From: Clusia tigrina
Lineage: Eukaryota > Arthropoda > Insecta > Diptera > Clusiidae
Direction: 5' to 3'
DNA length: 64,000 bases
Assembly: GCA_920105625.2 (NCBI GenBank)
Contig: OV050032.1
Span: 108,794,542-108,858,541 of the forward strand
A program made the translations under genes and the position numbers. The notes under the pieces were generated by a model. That model had not been told where the DNA came from. It worked only from the letters and a program-made list of their open reading frames with translations, and made no database searches. This document shows, in pieces, positions 37,101-51,114 of the stretch (position 1 is its first letter; each line of letters starts with the position of its first letter).

Positions 37101-40100
37101 TATCAAAGTTTGCAACATACAAATGCTTGTAACTTTTTACTGGAGCGTCATAAAACTTTGAAATTTTGTAACAATAAAGTACTCGAGCCTCTTGTCAATT
37201 TAAGCCATCGCTCAAAGCTATGCTACCCTTGAGTCCCAAATCAAACACTGATAAAACTTCAAACGCCCCTAACTTCTTTATGGTACGTCCTACACCTATC
37301 AAAGTTTACAACATACAAATGCTTGTAACTTTTTACTGGAGCGTCATAAAACCTTGAAATTTTGTAACAATAAAGTACTCGAGCCTCTTGTCAATTTAAG
37401 CCATCGCTCAAAGCTATGCTACCCTTGAGTCCCAAATCAAACACTGATAAAACTTCAAATGACCCTAACTTCTTTACGGTACGTCCTACACCTATCAAAG
37501 TTTGCAACATACAAATGCTTGTAACTTTTTACTGGAGAGTCATAAAACCTTGAAATTTTGTAACAATAAAGTACTCGAGCCTCTTGTCAATTTAAGCCAT
37601 CGCTCAAAGCTATGCTACCCTTGAGTCCCAAATCAAACACTGATAAAACTTCAAACGCCCCTAACTTATACGGTACGTCCTATTCCTATCAAAGTAGGCA
37701 ACATTCAAATGCTTGTAACTTTTTAGTGGAGCGTCCTAAAACCTTGAAATTTTGTAACAATAAAGTACTCGAGCCTCTTGTCAATTTAAGCCATCGCTCA
37801 AAGCTATGCTACCCTAGAGTCCCAAATCAAACACTGATAAAACTTCAAATGGCCCTAACTTCTATACGGTATGTCCTACACCTATCAAAGTTTGCAACAT
37901 ACAAATGCTTGTATCTTTTTACTGGAGCGTCATAAAACCTTGAAATTTTGAAACAATTAAGTACTCGAGCCCCTTGTCAATTTAAGTTATCGCTCAAAGC
38001 TATGCTATTCTAGAGTCCCAAATCAAATACTGAGAAAATTTCAAACGCCCCTAACTTCTTTACGGTATGTCCTACACCTATCAAAGTTTGCAACATACAA
38101 ATGCTTGTAACTTTTTACTGGAGCGTCATAAAACCTTGAAATTTTGTAACAATAGAGTACTCGAGCCTCTTGTCAATTTAAGCTATCGCTCAAAGCTATG
38201 CTACCCTTGAGTCCCAAATCAAACACTGATAAAACTTCAAATGGCCCTAACTTCTTTACGGTACGTCCCACACCTATCAAAGTTTGCAACATTCAAATGC
38301 TTGTAACTTTTTACTGTAGCGTCATAAAACCTTGAAATTTTGTAACAATAAAGTACTCGAGCCTCTTGTCAATTTAAGCTATCGGTCAAAGCTATGCTAC
38401 CCTTGAGTCCCAAATCAAACACAGATAAAACTTCAAACGCCCCTAACTTCTTTACGGTACGTCCTACACCTATCAAAGTTTGCAACATACAAATGCTTGT
38501 AACTTTTTACTGGAGCGTCATAAAACCTTGAAATTTTGTAACAATAAAGTACTCGAACCTCTTGTCAATTTAAGCCATCGCTCAAAGCTATGCTACCCTT
38601 GAGTCCCAAATCAAACACTGATAAAACTTCAAACGCCCCTAACTTCTTTACGGTACGTCCTACACCTATCAAAGTTTGCAACATACAAATGCTTGTAAGT
38701 TTTTACTGGAGCGTCATAAAACCTTGAAATTTTGTAACAATAAAGTACTCGAGCCTCTTGTCAATTTAAGCCATCGCTCAAAGCTATGCTACCCTTGAGT
38801 CCCAAATCAAACACTGATAAAACTTCAAATGACCCTAACTTCTTTACGGTACGTCCTACACCTATCAAAGTTTGCAACATACAAATGATTGTAACTTTTT
38901 ACTGGAGAGTCATAAAACCTTGAAATTTTGTAACAATAAAGTACTCGAGCCTCTTGTCAATTTAAGACATCGCTCAAAGCTATGCTACCCTTGAGCCCCA
39001 ATTCAAACACTGATAAAACTTCAAACGCCCCTAACTTCTTTACGGTACGTCCTACACCTATCAAAGTTTGCAACATACAAATGCTTGTAACTTTTTACTG
39101 GAGCGTCATAAAACCTTGAAATGTTGTAACAATAAAGCTCTCGAGCCTCTTGTCAATTTAGGCCATCGCTCAAAGCTATGCTACCCTTGAGTCCCAAAGC
39201 AAACACTGATAAAACTTCAAACGCCCCTAACTTCTTTACGGTACGTCCTACACCTATCAAAGTTTGCAACATACAAATGCTTGTAACTTTTTACTGGAGC
39301 GTCATAAAACCTTGAAATTTTGTAACAATAAAGTACTCGAGCCTCTTGTCAATTTAAGCCATCGCTCAAAGCTATGCTACCGTTGAGTCCCAAATCAAAC
39401 ACTGATAAAACTTCAAACGCCCCTAACTTCTTTACGGTACGTCTTACACCTATCAAAGTTTGCAACATACAAATGCTTGTAACTTTTTACTGGAGCGTCA
39501 TAAAACCTTGAAAATTTGTAACAATAAAGTACTCGAGCATCTTGTCAATTTAAGCCATCGCTCAAAGCTATGTTACCCTTGACTCCCAAATCAAACACTG
39601 ATAAAACTTCAAACGCCCCTAACTTCTATACGGTACGTCCTACTCCTATTAAAGTAGGCAACATTCAAATGCTTGTAACTTTTTAGTGGAGCGTCCTAAA
39701 ACCTTGAAATTTTGTAACAATAAAGTACTCGAGCCTCTTGTCAATTTAAGCCATCGCTCAAAGCTATGCTACCCTAGAGTCCCAAATCAAACACTGATAA
39801 AACTTCAAATGGCCCTAACTTGTATACGGTATGTCCTACACTTATCAAAGTTTGCAACATACAAATGCTTGTAACTTTTTACTGGAGCGTCATAAAACCT
39901 GGAAACTTTGTAACAATAGAGTACTCGAGCCTCTTGTCAATTTAGGCCATCGCTCAAAGTTATGCTACCCTTGAGTCCCAAATCAAACACTGATAAAAAC
40001 TTCAAACGCCCCTAACTTCTTTACGGTACGTCCTACACCTATCAAAGTTTGCAACATACAAATGCTTGTATCTTTTTACTGGAGCGTCATAAAACCTTGA

Positions 40101-43000
40101 AATTTTGAAGCAATTAAGTACTCGAGCCTCTTGTCAATTTAAGTTATCGCTCAAAGCCATGCTATTCTAGAGTCCCAAATCAAATACTGATAAAACTTCA
40201 AACGCCCCTAACTTCTTTACGGTATGTCCTACACCTATCAAAGTTTGCAACATACAAATGCTTGTAACTTTTTACTGGAGCGTCATAAAACCTGGAAATT
40301 TTGTAACAATAGAGTACTCGAGCCTCTTGTCAATTTAGGCCATCGCTCAAAGTTATGCTACCCTTGAGTCCCAAATCAAACACTGATAAAACTTCAAACG
40401 CCCCTAACTTCTTTACGGTACGTCCTACACCTATCAAAGTTTGCAACATACAAATGCTTGTAACTTTTTACTGGAGCGTCATAAAACCTTGAAATTTTGT
40501 AACAATAAAGTACTCGAGCCTCTTGTCAATTTAAGTTATCGCTCAAAGCTATGCTACCCTAGAGTCCCAAATCAAACACTGATAAAACTTCAAACGCCAA
40601 TAACTTCTTTACGGTACGTCTTACACCTATCAAAGTTTGCAACATACAAATGCTTGTAACTTTTTACTTGAGCGTCATAAAACCTTGAAAATTTGTAACA
40701 ATAAAGTACTCGAGCCTCTTGTCAATTTAAGCCATCGCTCAAAGCTATGCTACCCTAGAGTCCCAAATCAAACACTGATAAAACTTCAAACGCCCCTAAC
40801 TTCTATACGGTACGTCCTACTCCTATCAAAGTAGGCAACATTCAAATGCTTGTAACTTTTTACTGGAGCGTCATAAAACCATGAAATTTTGTAACAATAG
40901 AGTACTCGAGCATCTTGTCAATTTAAGCCATCGCTCAAAGCTATGCTACCCTAGAGTCCCAAATCAAACACTGAGAAATCTTCAAACGCCCCTAACTTCT
41001 TTACGGTACGTCCTACACCTATCAAAGTTTGCAACATACAAATGCTTGTAACTTTTTACTGGAGCGTCATAAAACCTTGAAATGTTGTAACAATAAAGCT
41101 CTCGAGCCTCTTGTCAATTTAGGCAATCGCTCAAAGCTATGCTACCCTTGAGTCCCAAAGCAAACACTGATAAAACTTCAAACGCCCCTAACTTCTTTAC
41201 GGTACGTCCTACACCTATCAAAGTTTGCAACATACAAATGCTTGTAACTTTTTACTGGAGCGTCATAAAACCTTGAAATTTTGTAACAATAAAGTACTCG
41301 AGCCTCTTGTCAATTTAAGCCATCGCTCAAAGCTATTCTACCCTTGAGTCCCAAATCAAACACTGATAAAACTTCAAACGCCCCTAACTTCTTTACGGTA
41401 CGTCTTACACCTATCAAAGTTTGCAACATACAAATGCTTGTAACTTTTTACTGGAGCGTCATAAAACCTTGAAAATTTGTAACAATAAAGTACTCGAGAC
41501 TCTTGTCAATTTAAGCCATCGCTCAAAGCTATGCTACCCTTGACTCCCAAATCAAACACTGATAAAACTTCAAACGCCCCTAACTTCTATACGGTACGTC
41601 CTACTCCTATCAAAGTTTGCAACATACAAATGCTTGTAACTTTTTACTGGAGCGTCATAAAACCTTGAAATTTTGTAACAATAAAGAACTCGAGCCTCTT
41701 GTCAATTTAGGTGATCGCTCAAAGCTATGCTACCCTAGAGTCCCAAATCAAACACTTATAAAACTTCAAAAGCCCCTAACTTCTATACGGTACGTCCTAC
41801 ACCTATCAAAGTTTGCAACATACAAATGCTTGTATCTTTTTACTGGAGCGTCATAAAACCTTGAAATTTTGTAACAATAAAGTACTCGAGCCTCTTGTCA
41901 ATTTAAGCCATCGCTCAAAGCTATTCTACCCTTGAGTCCCAAATCAAACACTGATAAAACTTCAAACGCCCCTAACTTCTTTACGGTACGTCTTACACCT
42001 ATCAAAGTTTGCAACATACAAATGCTTGTAACTTTTTACTGGAGCGTCATAAAACCTTGAAAATTTGTAACAATAAAGTACTCGAGACTCTTGTCAATTT
42101 AAGCCATCGCTCAAAGCTATGCTACCCTTGACTCCCAAATCAAACACTGATAAAACTTCAAACGCCCCTAACTTCTATACGGTACGTCCTACTCCTATCA
42201 AAGTTTGCAACATACAAATGCTTGTAACTTTTTACTGGAGCGTCATAAAACCTTGAAATTTTGTAACAATAAAGAACTCGAGCCTCTTGTCAATTTAGGT
42301 GATCGCTCAAAGCTATGCTACCCTAGAGTCCCAAATCAAACACTTATAAAACTTCAAAAGCACCTAACTTCTATACGGTACGTCCTACACCTATCAAAGT
42401 TTGCAACATACAAATGCTTGTATCTTTTTACTGGAGCGTCATAAAACCTTGAAATTTTGTAACAATAAAGAACTCGAGCCTCTTGTCAATTTAGGTGATC
42501 GCTCAAAGCTATGCTACCCTAGAGTCCCAAATCAAACACTTATAAAACTTCAAAAGCCCCTAACTTCTATACGGTACGTCCTACACCTATCAAAGTTTGC
42601 AACATACAAATGCTTGTAACTTTTTACTGGAGCTTCATAAAACCTTGAAATTTTGTAACAATGAAGTACTCGAGCCTCTTGTCAATTTAAGCCATCGCTC
42701 AAAGCTATGCTACCCTAGAGTCCCAAATCAAACACTGATAAAACTTCAAATGGCCCTAACTTTACGGTACGTCCTACACCTATCAAATTTTGCAACATAC
42801 AAATGCTTGTAACTTTTTACTGGAGCGTCATAAAACCTTGAAATTTTGTAACAATAAAGTATTCGAGCCTCTTGTCAATTTAAGCCATCGCTCAAAGCTA
42901 TGCTACCCTTGATTCCCAAATCAAACACTGATAAAACTTCAAACGCCCCTAACTTCTTTACGGTATGTCCTACACCTATCAAAGTTTGCAACATACAAAT
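37100..43000. repeat. Group C array: diverged monomers with patchy duplications
   Basis: Monomers here carry more private changes and no single unit dominates. Visible repeats are: 35.15-35.9 kb again at an offset of 2,545 (37.7-38.4 kb) and 1,960 further on (39.65 kb); AAATGACCC with GGAGAGTC at 37451 and 38821 (1,370 apart); GAAATGTTGTAAC with AAAGCTCTCGAG at 39119 and 41080 (1,961 apart); CCTGGAAA with CAATAGAGTAC at 39899 and 40292 (393 apart, including one extra A near 39996); and a three-monomer repeat, 588 bp, at 41.44-42.03 and 42.03-42.6 kb. Confidence 0.75.
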
Positions 43001-44900
43001 GCTTGTAACTTTTTACTGGAGCGTCATAAAACCTTGAAGATTTGTAACAATAAAGTACTCGACCTCTTGTCAATTTAAGCCATCGCTCAAAGCTATGCTA
43101 CCCTTGAGTCCCAAATCAAACACTGATAAAACTTAGAATGGCCCTAACTTCTATACGGTACGTCCTACACCTATCAAAGTTTGCAACATATAAATGCTTG
43201 TAACTTTTTACTGGAGCGTCATAAAAGCTTGAAATTTTGTAACAATAAAGTACTCGAGCATCTTGTAAATTTAAGTTATCGCTCAAAACTATGCTACCCT
43301 AGAGTCCCAAATCAAACTGATAAAACTTCAAACGCCCCTAACTTCTCTACGGTACGTCCTACACCTATCAAAGTTGGCAACATTCAAATGCTTGTAACTT
43401 TTTACTGGAGCGTCATAAAACCTTGAAATTTTGTAACAATAAAGTACTCGAGCCTCTTGTCAATTTAAGCTATCGGTCAAAGCTATACTACCCTTGAGTC
43501 CCAAATCAAACACTGATAAAACTTCAAACGCCCCTAACTTCTTTACGGTACGTCCTACACCTATCAAAGTTTGCAACATACAATTGTTTGTATCTTTTTA
43601 CTTTAGCGTCTCAAAACCTTGAAATTTTGTAACAATAAAGATCTGGAGCCACTTGTCAATTTAAGCTATCGCTCAAAGCTATGCTACCCTAGAGTCCCAA
43701 ATCAAACACTGATAAAACTTCAAACGCCCCTAACTTCTTTACGGTACGTCCTACACCTATCAAAGTTGGCAACATTCAAATGCTTGTAACTTTTTACTGG
43801 AGCGTCATAAAACCTTGAAATTTTGTAAGAATAAAGTACACGAGTCTCTTGTCAATTTAAGCTGTCGCTCAAAGCTATGCTACCCTAGACTCCCAAATCA
43901 AACACTGATAAAAGTTCAAATGGCCCTAACTTCTATACGGTTCGACCTACACCTATCAAAGTTGGCAACATACAAATGCTTGTAACTTTTTACTGGAGCG
44001 TCATAAAACCTTGAAATTTTGTAACAGTAAAGTACACGAGTCTCTTGTCAATTTAAGCTATCGCTCAAAGCTATGCTACCCTAGACTCCCAAATCAATCA
44101 CTAATAAAATTTCAAATGGCCCTAACTACTATACGGTTCGTCCTACACCTATCAAAGTTGGCAACATACAAATGCTTGTAACTTTTTACTGGAGCGTCAT
44201 AAAACCTTGAAATTTTGTAACAATGAAGCACTCGACCCTCTTGTCAATTTAAGCTATCGCTCAGAGCTATGCTACGCTTGAGTCCCAAATCAAACACTGA
44301 TAAAACTTTAAACGCCCCTAACTTCTTTACGGTACGTCCTACACCTATCAAAGTTTGCAACATACAAATGTTTGTATATTTTTACTTTAGCGCCACAAAA
44401 CCTTGAAATTTTGTAACAATAAAGATCTGCAGCCTCTTGTCAATTTAAGCTATCGCTCAAAGCTATGCTACCCTAGAATCCCAAATCAAACACTGATACA
44501 ACTTCAAACGCCCCTAACTTCTTTACGGTACGTCCTACACCTATCAAAGTTGGCAACATTCAAATGCTTGTAACTTTTTACTGGAGCGTCATAAAACCTT
44601 GAAATTTTGTAACAATAAAGTACACGAGTCTCTTGTCAATTTAAGCTATCGCTCAAAGCTATGCTACCCTAGAGTCCGAAATCAAACACTGATAAAACTT
44701 CAAATGGCCCTAACTTCTATACGGTTCGTCCTACACCTATCAAAGTTGGCAACATACAAATGCTTGTAACTTTTTACTGGAGCGTCATAAAACCTTGAAA
44801 TTTTGTAATAGTTAAGTACTCGAGCCTCTTGTCAATTTAAGTTATCGCTCAAAGCTATGCTACCCTTGAGTCCCAAATCAAACACTGCTAAAACTTCAAA
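43000..44900. repeat. Most diverged monomers of the window
   Basis: This stretch has the highest density of private changes: ACTTAGAATGG (43133), CTTGTAAATTTAAG, a 2-bp loss giving ATCAAACTGATAAAAC (43311), AAAGATCTGGAGCC and AAAGATCTGCAGCC, ACGAGTCTCTTG, CTAGACTCCC, CAATCACTAATAAAATTTC and GTTCGACC. One four-monomer repeat is visible: ACTTTAGCG at 43600 and 44384, 784 bp apart. The monomer length stays at about 196. Confidence 0.8.
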
Positions 44901-47317
44901 CGCCCCTAATTTCTATACGGTACGTCCTACACCTATCAAAGTTGGCAACATACAAATGCTTGTAACTTTTTACTGGAGCGTCATAAAACCTTGAAATTTT
45001 GTAACAATAAAGTACTCGAGCCTCTTGTCAATTTAATCCATCGCTCAAAGCTATGCTACGCTTGAGTCCCAAATCATAGACTGATAAAACTTCAAACGCC
45101 CCTAACTTCTTTACGGTACGTCCTACACCTATCAAAGTTTGCAACATACAAATGCTTGTAACTTTTTACTGGAGCGTCATAAAACCTTGAAATTTTGTAA
45201 CAATAAAGTATTCGAGCCTCTTGTCAATTTAATCCATCGCTCAAAGCTATGCTACCCTTGAGTCCCAAATCAAACACTGATAAAACTTCAAACGCCCCTA
45301 ACTTCTATACGGTACGTCCTACATTTATCAAAGTTTGCAATATACAAATGCTTGTAACTTTTTACTGGAGCGTCATAAAATCTTGAAATTTTGTAACAAT
45401 AAAGTACTCGAGCCTCTTGTCAATTTAAGCCATCGCTCAAAGTTATGCTACCCTTGAGTCCCAAATCAAACACTGATAAAACTTCAAACGCCCCTAACTT
45501 CCATACGGTACGTCCTACACCTATCAAAGTTGGCAACATTCAAATGCTTGTAACTTTTTACTGGAGCGTCCTAAAACCTTGAAATTTTGTAACAATAAAG
45601 TACTCGAACCTCTTGTCAATTTAAGCCATCGCTCAAAGCTATGCTACCCTAGAGTCCCAAATCAAACACTGATAAAACTTCAAATGGCCCTAACTTCTAT
45701 ACGGTACGTCCTACACCTATCAAAGTTTGCAACATACAAATGCTTGTATCTTTTTACTGGAGCGTCATAAAACCTTGAAATTTTGAAACAATAAAGTACT
45801 CGAGCCTCTTGTCAATTTAAGCCATCACTCAAAGCTATGCTACCCTAGAGTCCCAAATCTAACACTGATAAAACTTCAAACGCCCCTAACTTCTATACGG
45901 TACGTCCTACACCTATCAAAGTTTGCAACATACAAATGCATGTAACTTTTTACTGGAGCGACATAAAACCTTGAAATTTTGTAACAATAAGGTACTCGAG
46001 CCTCTTGTCAATTTAGGCCATCGCTCAAAGCTATGCTACCCTAGAGTCCCAAATCAAACACTGGTAAAACTTCAAATGGCCCTAACTTCTATACGGTACG
46101 TCCTACACCTATCAAAGTTGGCAACATTCAAATGCTTGTAACAAAAATTTTGTAACAATAAAGTACTCGAGCCTCTTGTCAATTTAAGTTATCGTTCAAA
46201 GCTATGCTACCCTAGAGTCCCAAATCAAACACTGATAAAACTTCAAATGGCCCTAACTTCTTTATGGTACGTCCTACACCTATCAAAGTTGGCAACATAC
46301 AAATGCTTGTAACTTTTTACTGGAGCGTCATAAAACCTTGAAATTCTGTAACAATAAAGTACTCGAGCCTCTTGTCAATTTAAGCCATCGCTCAAAGCTA
46401 TGCTACCATTGAGTCCCAACTCAAACACTGATAAAACTTCAAACGCCCCTAACTTCTTTACGGTACGTCCGACACCTATCAAAGTTTGCAACATACAAAT
46501 GCTTGTAAACTTTTACTGGAGCGTCATAAAACATTGAAATTTAGTAACAATGAAGTACTCGACCCTCTTGTCAATTTAAGCCATCGCTCAAAGCTATGCT
46601 ACCCTAGAGTCCCAAATCAAACACTGATAAAACTTCAAATGGCCCTAACTTTTATACGGAACGTCCTACACCAATCAAACTTTGCAACATTCAAATGCTT
46701 GTAACTTTTTACTGGAGCGACATAAAACCTTGAAATTTTGTAACAATAAAGTACTCGAGCCTCTTGTCAATTTAGGCCATCGCTCAAAGCTATGCTACCC
46801 TAGAGTCCCAAATCAAACACTGATAAAACTTCAAATGGCCCTAACTTCTATACGGTACGTCCTACACCTATCAAAGTTGGCAACATTCAAATGCTTGTAA
46901 CTTTTTACTGGAGCGTAATAAAAACTTGAAATTTTGTAACAATAAAGTATTCGAGCCTCTTGTCAATTTAAGCCGTCGCTCAAAGCTATGCTACCCTAGA
47001 GTCCCAAATCAAACACTGATAAAACTTCAAATGGCCCTAACTTCTATACGGTACGTCCTACACCTATCAAAGTTTGCAACATACAAATGCTTGTATCTTT
47101 TTACTGGAGCGTCACAAAACCTTGAAATTTTGTAACAATAAAGTACTCGAGCCTCTTGTCAATTTAAGCTATCGCTCAAAGCTATGGTACCCTAGAGTCC
47201 CAAATCAAACACTGATAAAACTTCAAACGCCCCTAACTACTTTACGGTACGTCCTACACCTATCAAAGTTGGCAACATTCAAATGCTTGTAACTTTTTAC
47301 TGGAGCGTCATAAAACC
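44900..47317. repeat. Group D array, first part
   Basis: Group D is marked by GGCAACATTCAAATGC, TGTATCTTTTTACTGGAG, GGAGCGACATAAAAC, CCAATCAAACTTTGC, GTACTCGACCC and a short monomer with a net 25-bp loss. Here one short monomer lies at 46138-46152, and 46486-46900 holds the AAACTTTTACTGG and CCAATCAAACTTTGC monomers. The intact GGAGCGTAATAAAAACTTG near 46910-46930 occupies the place that is shortened in the copy at 50963. Confidence 0.78.
46138..46152. other. Short-monomer junction, net 25-bp loss (first of five)
   Basis: GTAACAAAAATTTTG replaces the usual GTAAC..CTGGAGCGTC..AAATTTTG segment. The same junction is found at 49249, 50008, 50963 and 54270. It makes a monomer of about 171 bp and is a good tracer of group D units. 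Confidence 0.9.
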
Positions 47318-50011
47318 TTGAAATTTTGTAACAATAAAGGACACGAGTCTCTTGTCAATTTAAGCTATCGCTCAAAGCTATACTACCCTAGAGTCCCAAA
47401 TCAAACACTGATAAAACTTCAAATGGCCCTAACTTCTTTACGGTACGTCCTACACCTATCAAAGTTTGCAACATACAAATGCTTGTATCTTTTTACTGGA
47501 GCGTCATAAAACCTTGAAATTTTGAAACAATAAAGTACTCGAGCCTCTTGTCAATTTAAGCCATCGCTCAAAGCTATGCTACCCTAGAGTCCCAAATCTA
47601 ACACTGATAAAACTTCAAACGCCCCTAACTTCTATACGGTACGTCCTACACCTATCAAAGTTTGCAACATACAAATGCTTGTAACTTTTTACTGGAGCGA
47701 CATAAAACCTTGAAATTTTGTAACAATAAAGTACTCGAGCCTCTTGTCAATTTAGGCCATCGCTCAAAGCTATGCTACCCTTGAGTCCCAAATCAAACAC
47801 TGATAAAACTTCAAACGCCCCTAACTTATTTACGGTACGTCCTACACCTATCAAAGTTTGCAACATACAAATGCTTGTATCTTTTTACTGGAGCGTCATA
47901 AAACCTTGAAATTTTGTAACAATAAAGTACTCGAGCCTCTTGTCAATTTAAGCCATCGCTCAAAGCTATGCTACCCTTGAGTCCCAAATCAAACACTGAT
48001 AAAACTTCAAATGGCCCTAACTTCTATACGGTACGTCCTACACCTAACAAAGTTTGCAACATACAAATGCTTGTATCTTTTTACTGGAGCGTCCTAAAAC
48101 CTAGACATTTTGTAACATTGAAGTACTCGACCCTCTTGTCAATTTAAGCTATAGCTCAAAGCTATGCTACGCTTGAGTCCCAAATCCAACACTGATGAAA
48201 CTTCAAACGCCCTTAACTTCTTTACGGTACGTCCTACACATATCAAAGTTTGCAACATACAAATGCTTGTATCTTTTTACTGGAGCGTCATAAAACCTTG
48301 AAATTTTGTAACAATAAAGTACTTGAGCCTCTTGTCAATTTAAGTTATCGCTCAAAGCTATGCTACCCTAGAGTCCCAAATAAAACACTGATAAAACTTC
48401 AAATGGCCCTAACTTCTATACGGTATGTCCTACACCCATCAAAGTTGGCAACATTCAAATGCTTGTAACTTTTTACTGGAGCGTCATAAAACCTTGAAAT
48501 TTTGTAACAATAAAGTACTCGAGCCTCTTGTCAATTTAAGCCATCGCTCAAAGCTATGCTACCCTAGAGTCCCAAATCAAACACCGATAAAACTTCAAAT
48601 GGCCCTAACTTCTATACGGTACGTCCTACACCTATCAAAGTTGGCAACATTCAAATGCTTGTAACTTTTTACTGGAGCGTCATAAAACCTTGAAATTTTG
48701 TAACAATAAAGTACTCGAGCCTCTTGTCAATTTAAGTTATCGCTCAAAGCTATGCTACCCTAGAGTCCGAAATCAAACACTGATAAAACTTCAAATGGCC
48801 CTAACTTCTATACGGTACGTCCTACACCTATCAAAGTTTGCAACATACAAATGCTTGTATCTTTTTACTGGAGCGTCATAAAACCTTGAAATTTTGAAAC
48901 AATAAAGTACTCGAGCCTCTTGTCAATTTAAGCCATCACTCAAAGCTATGCTACCCTAGAGTCCCAAATCTAACACTGATAAAACTTCAAACGCCCCTAA
49001 CTACTATACGGTACGTCCTACACCTATCAAAGTTTGCAACATACAAATGCATGTAACTTTTTACTGGAGCGACATAAAACCTTGAAATTTTGTAACAATA
49101 AAGTACTCGAGCCTCTTGTCAATTTAGGCCATCGCTCAAAGCTATGCTACCCTAGAGTCCCAAATCAAACACTGGTAAAACTTCAAATGGCCCTAACTTC
49201 TATACGGTACGTCCTACACCTATCAAAGTTGGCAACATTCAAATGCTTGTAACAAAAATTTTGTAACAATAAAGTACTCGAGCCTCTTGTCAATTTAAGC
49301 TATCGCTCAAAGCTATGCTACCCTAGAGTCCCAAATCAAACACTGATAAAACTTCAAATGGCCCTAACTTCTATACGGTATGTCCTACACCTATCAAAGT
49401 TGGCAACATACAAATGCTTGTAACTTTTTACTGGAGCGTCATAAAACCTTGAAATTTTGTAACAATAAAGTACTCGAGCCTCTTGTCAATGTAAGCCATC
49501 GCTCAAAGCTATGCTACCATTGAGTCCCAAATCAAACACTAATAAAACTTCAAACGCCCCTAACTTCTTTACGGTACGTCCTACACCTATCAAAGTTTGC
49601 AACATACAAATGCTTGTAAACGTTTACTGGAGCGTCATAAAACCTTGAAATTTAGTAACAATGAAGTACTCGACCCTCTTGTCAATTTAAGCCATCGCTC
49701 AAAGCTATGCTACCCTAGAGTCCCAAATCAAACACTGATAAAACTTCAAATGGCCCTAACTTTTATACGGAACGTCCTACACCAATCAAACTTTGCAACA
49801 TTCAAATGCTTGTAACTTTTTACTGGAGCGACATAAAACCTTGAAATTTTGTAACAATAAAGTACTCGAGCCTCTTGTCAATTTAGGCCATCGCTCAAAG
49901 CTATGCTACCCTAGAGTCCCAAATCAAACACTGGTAAAACTTCAAATGGCCCTAACTTCTATACGGTACGTCCTACACCTATCAAAGTTGGCAACATTCA
50001 AATGCTTGTAA
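47318..50011. repeat. Group D, left copy of the 5,021-bp duplication
   Basis: This stretch recurs at 52339-55032 at a constant offset of 5,021, seen at six landmarks including CCTAGACATTTTGTAACATTG (48100/53121), CACCCATCAAAG, AAATAAAACACTG, GCATGTAAC and the short monomer (49249/54270). The constant offset over about 2.7 kb means no net insertion or deletion separates the copies. Confidence 0.88.
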
Positions 50012-50966
50012 CAAAAATTTTGTAACAATAAAGTACTCGAGCCTCTTGTCAATTTAAGCTATCGCTCAAAGCTATGCTACCCTAGAGTCCCAAATCAAAC
50101 ACTGATAAAACATCAAATGGCCCTAACTTCTATACGGTATGTCCTACACCTATCAAAGTTGGCAACATACAAATGCTTGTAACTTTTTACTGGAGCGTCA
50201 TAAAACCTTGAAATTTTGTAACAATAAAGTACTCGAGCCTCTTGTCAATTTAAGCCATCGCTCAAAGCTATGCTACCCTTGAGTCCCAAATCAAACACTG
50301 ATAAAACTTCAAATGGCCCTAACTTCTATACGGTATGTCCTACACCTATCAAAGTTGGCAACATACAAATGCTTGTAACTTTTTACTGGAGCGTCATAAA
50401 ACCTTGAAATTTTGTAACAATAAAGTACTCGAGCCTCTTGTCAATGTAAGCCATCGCTCAAAGCTATGCTACCATTGAGTCCCAAATCAAACACTAATAA
50501 AACTTCAAACGCCCCTAACTTCTTTACGGTACGTCCTACACCTATCAAAGTTTGCAACATACAAATGCTTGTAAACGTTTACTGGAGCGTCATAAAACCT
50601 TGAAATTTAGTAACAATGAAGTACTCGACCCTCTTGTCAATTTAAGCCATCGCTCAAAGCTATGCTACCCTAGAGTCCCAAATCAAACACTGATAAAACT
50701 TCAAATGGCCCTAACTTTTATACGGAACGTCCTACACCAATCAAACTTTGCAACATTCAAATGCTTGTAACTTTTTACTGGAGCGACATAAAACCTTGAA
50801 ATTTTGTAACAATAAAGTACTCGAGCCTCTTGTCAATTTAGGCCATCGCTCAAAGCTATGCTACCCTAGAGTCCCAAATCAAACACTGATAAAACTTCAA
50901 ATGGCCCTAACTTCTATACGGTACGTCCTACACCTATCAAAGTTGGCAACATTCAAATGCTTGTAA
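49057..50966. repeat. Group D higher-order unit of 955 bp, tandem
   Basis: The monomer with AAACGTTTACTGG and TTTAGTAACAATG at 49597 returns at 50552, and the short-monomer junction at 50008 returns at 50963. Both spacings are 955, which is five monomers less 25 bp. The junction at 49249 to 50008 is 759, four monomers less 25. Even this group follows a five-monomer rhythm. Confidence 0.85.
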
Positions 50967-51114
50967 CAAAAATTTTGTAACAATAAAGTACTCGAGCCTC
51001 TTGTCAATTTAAGTTATCGCTCAAAGCTATGCTACCCTAGAGTCCCAAATCAAACACTGATAAAACTTCAAATGGCCCTAACTTCTATACGGTACGTCCT
51101 ACACCTATCAAAGT

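Noticed and set aside
43580..44410. AAAGATCTGGAG and ACTTTAGCG monomers as a boundary or foreign insert
   Set aside because: Their length and remaining landmarks are those of the family; they are diverged monomers and repeat at 784 bp.
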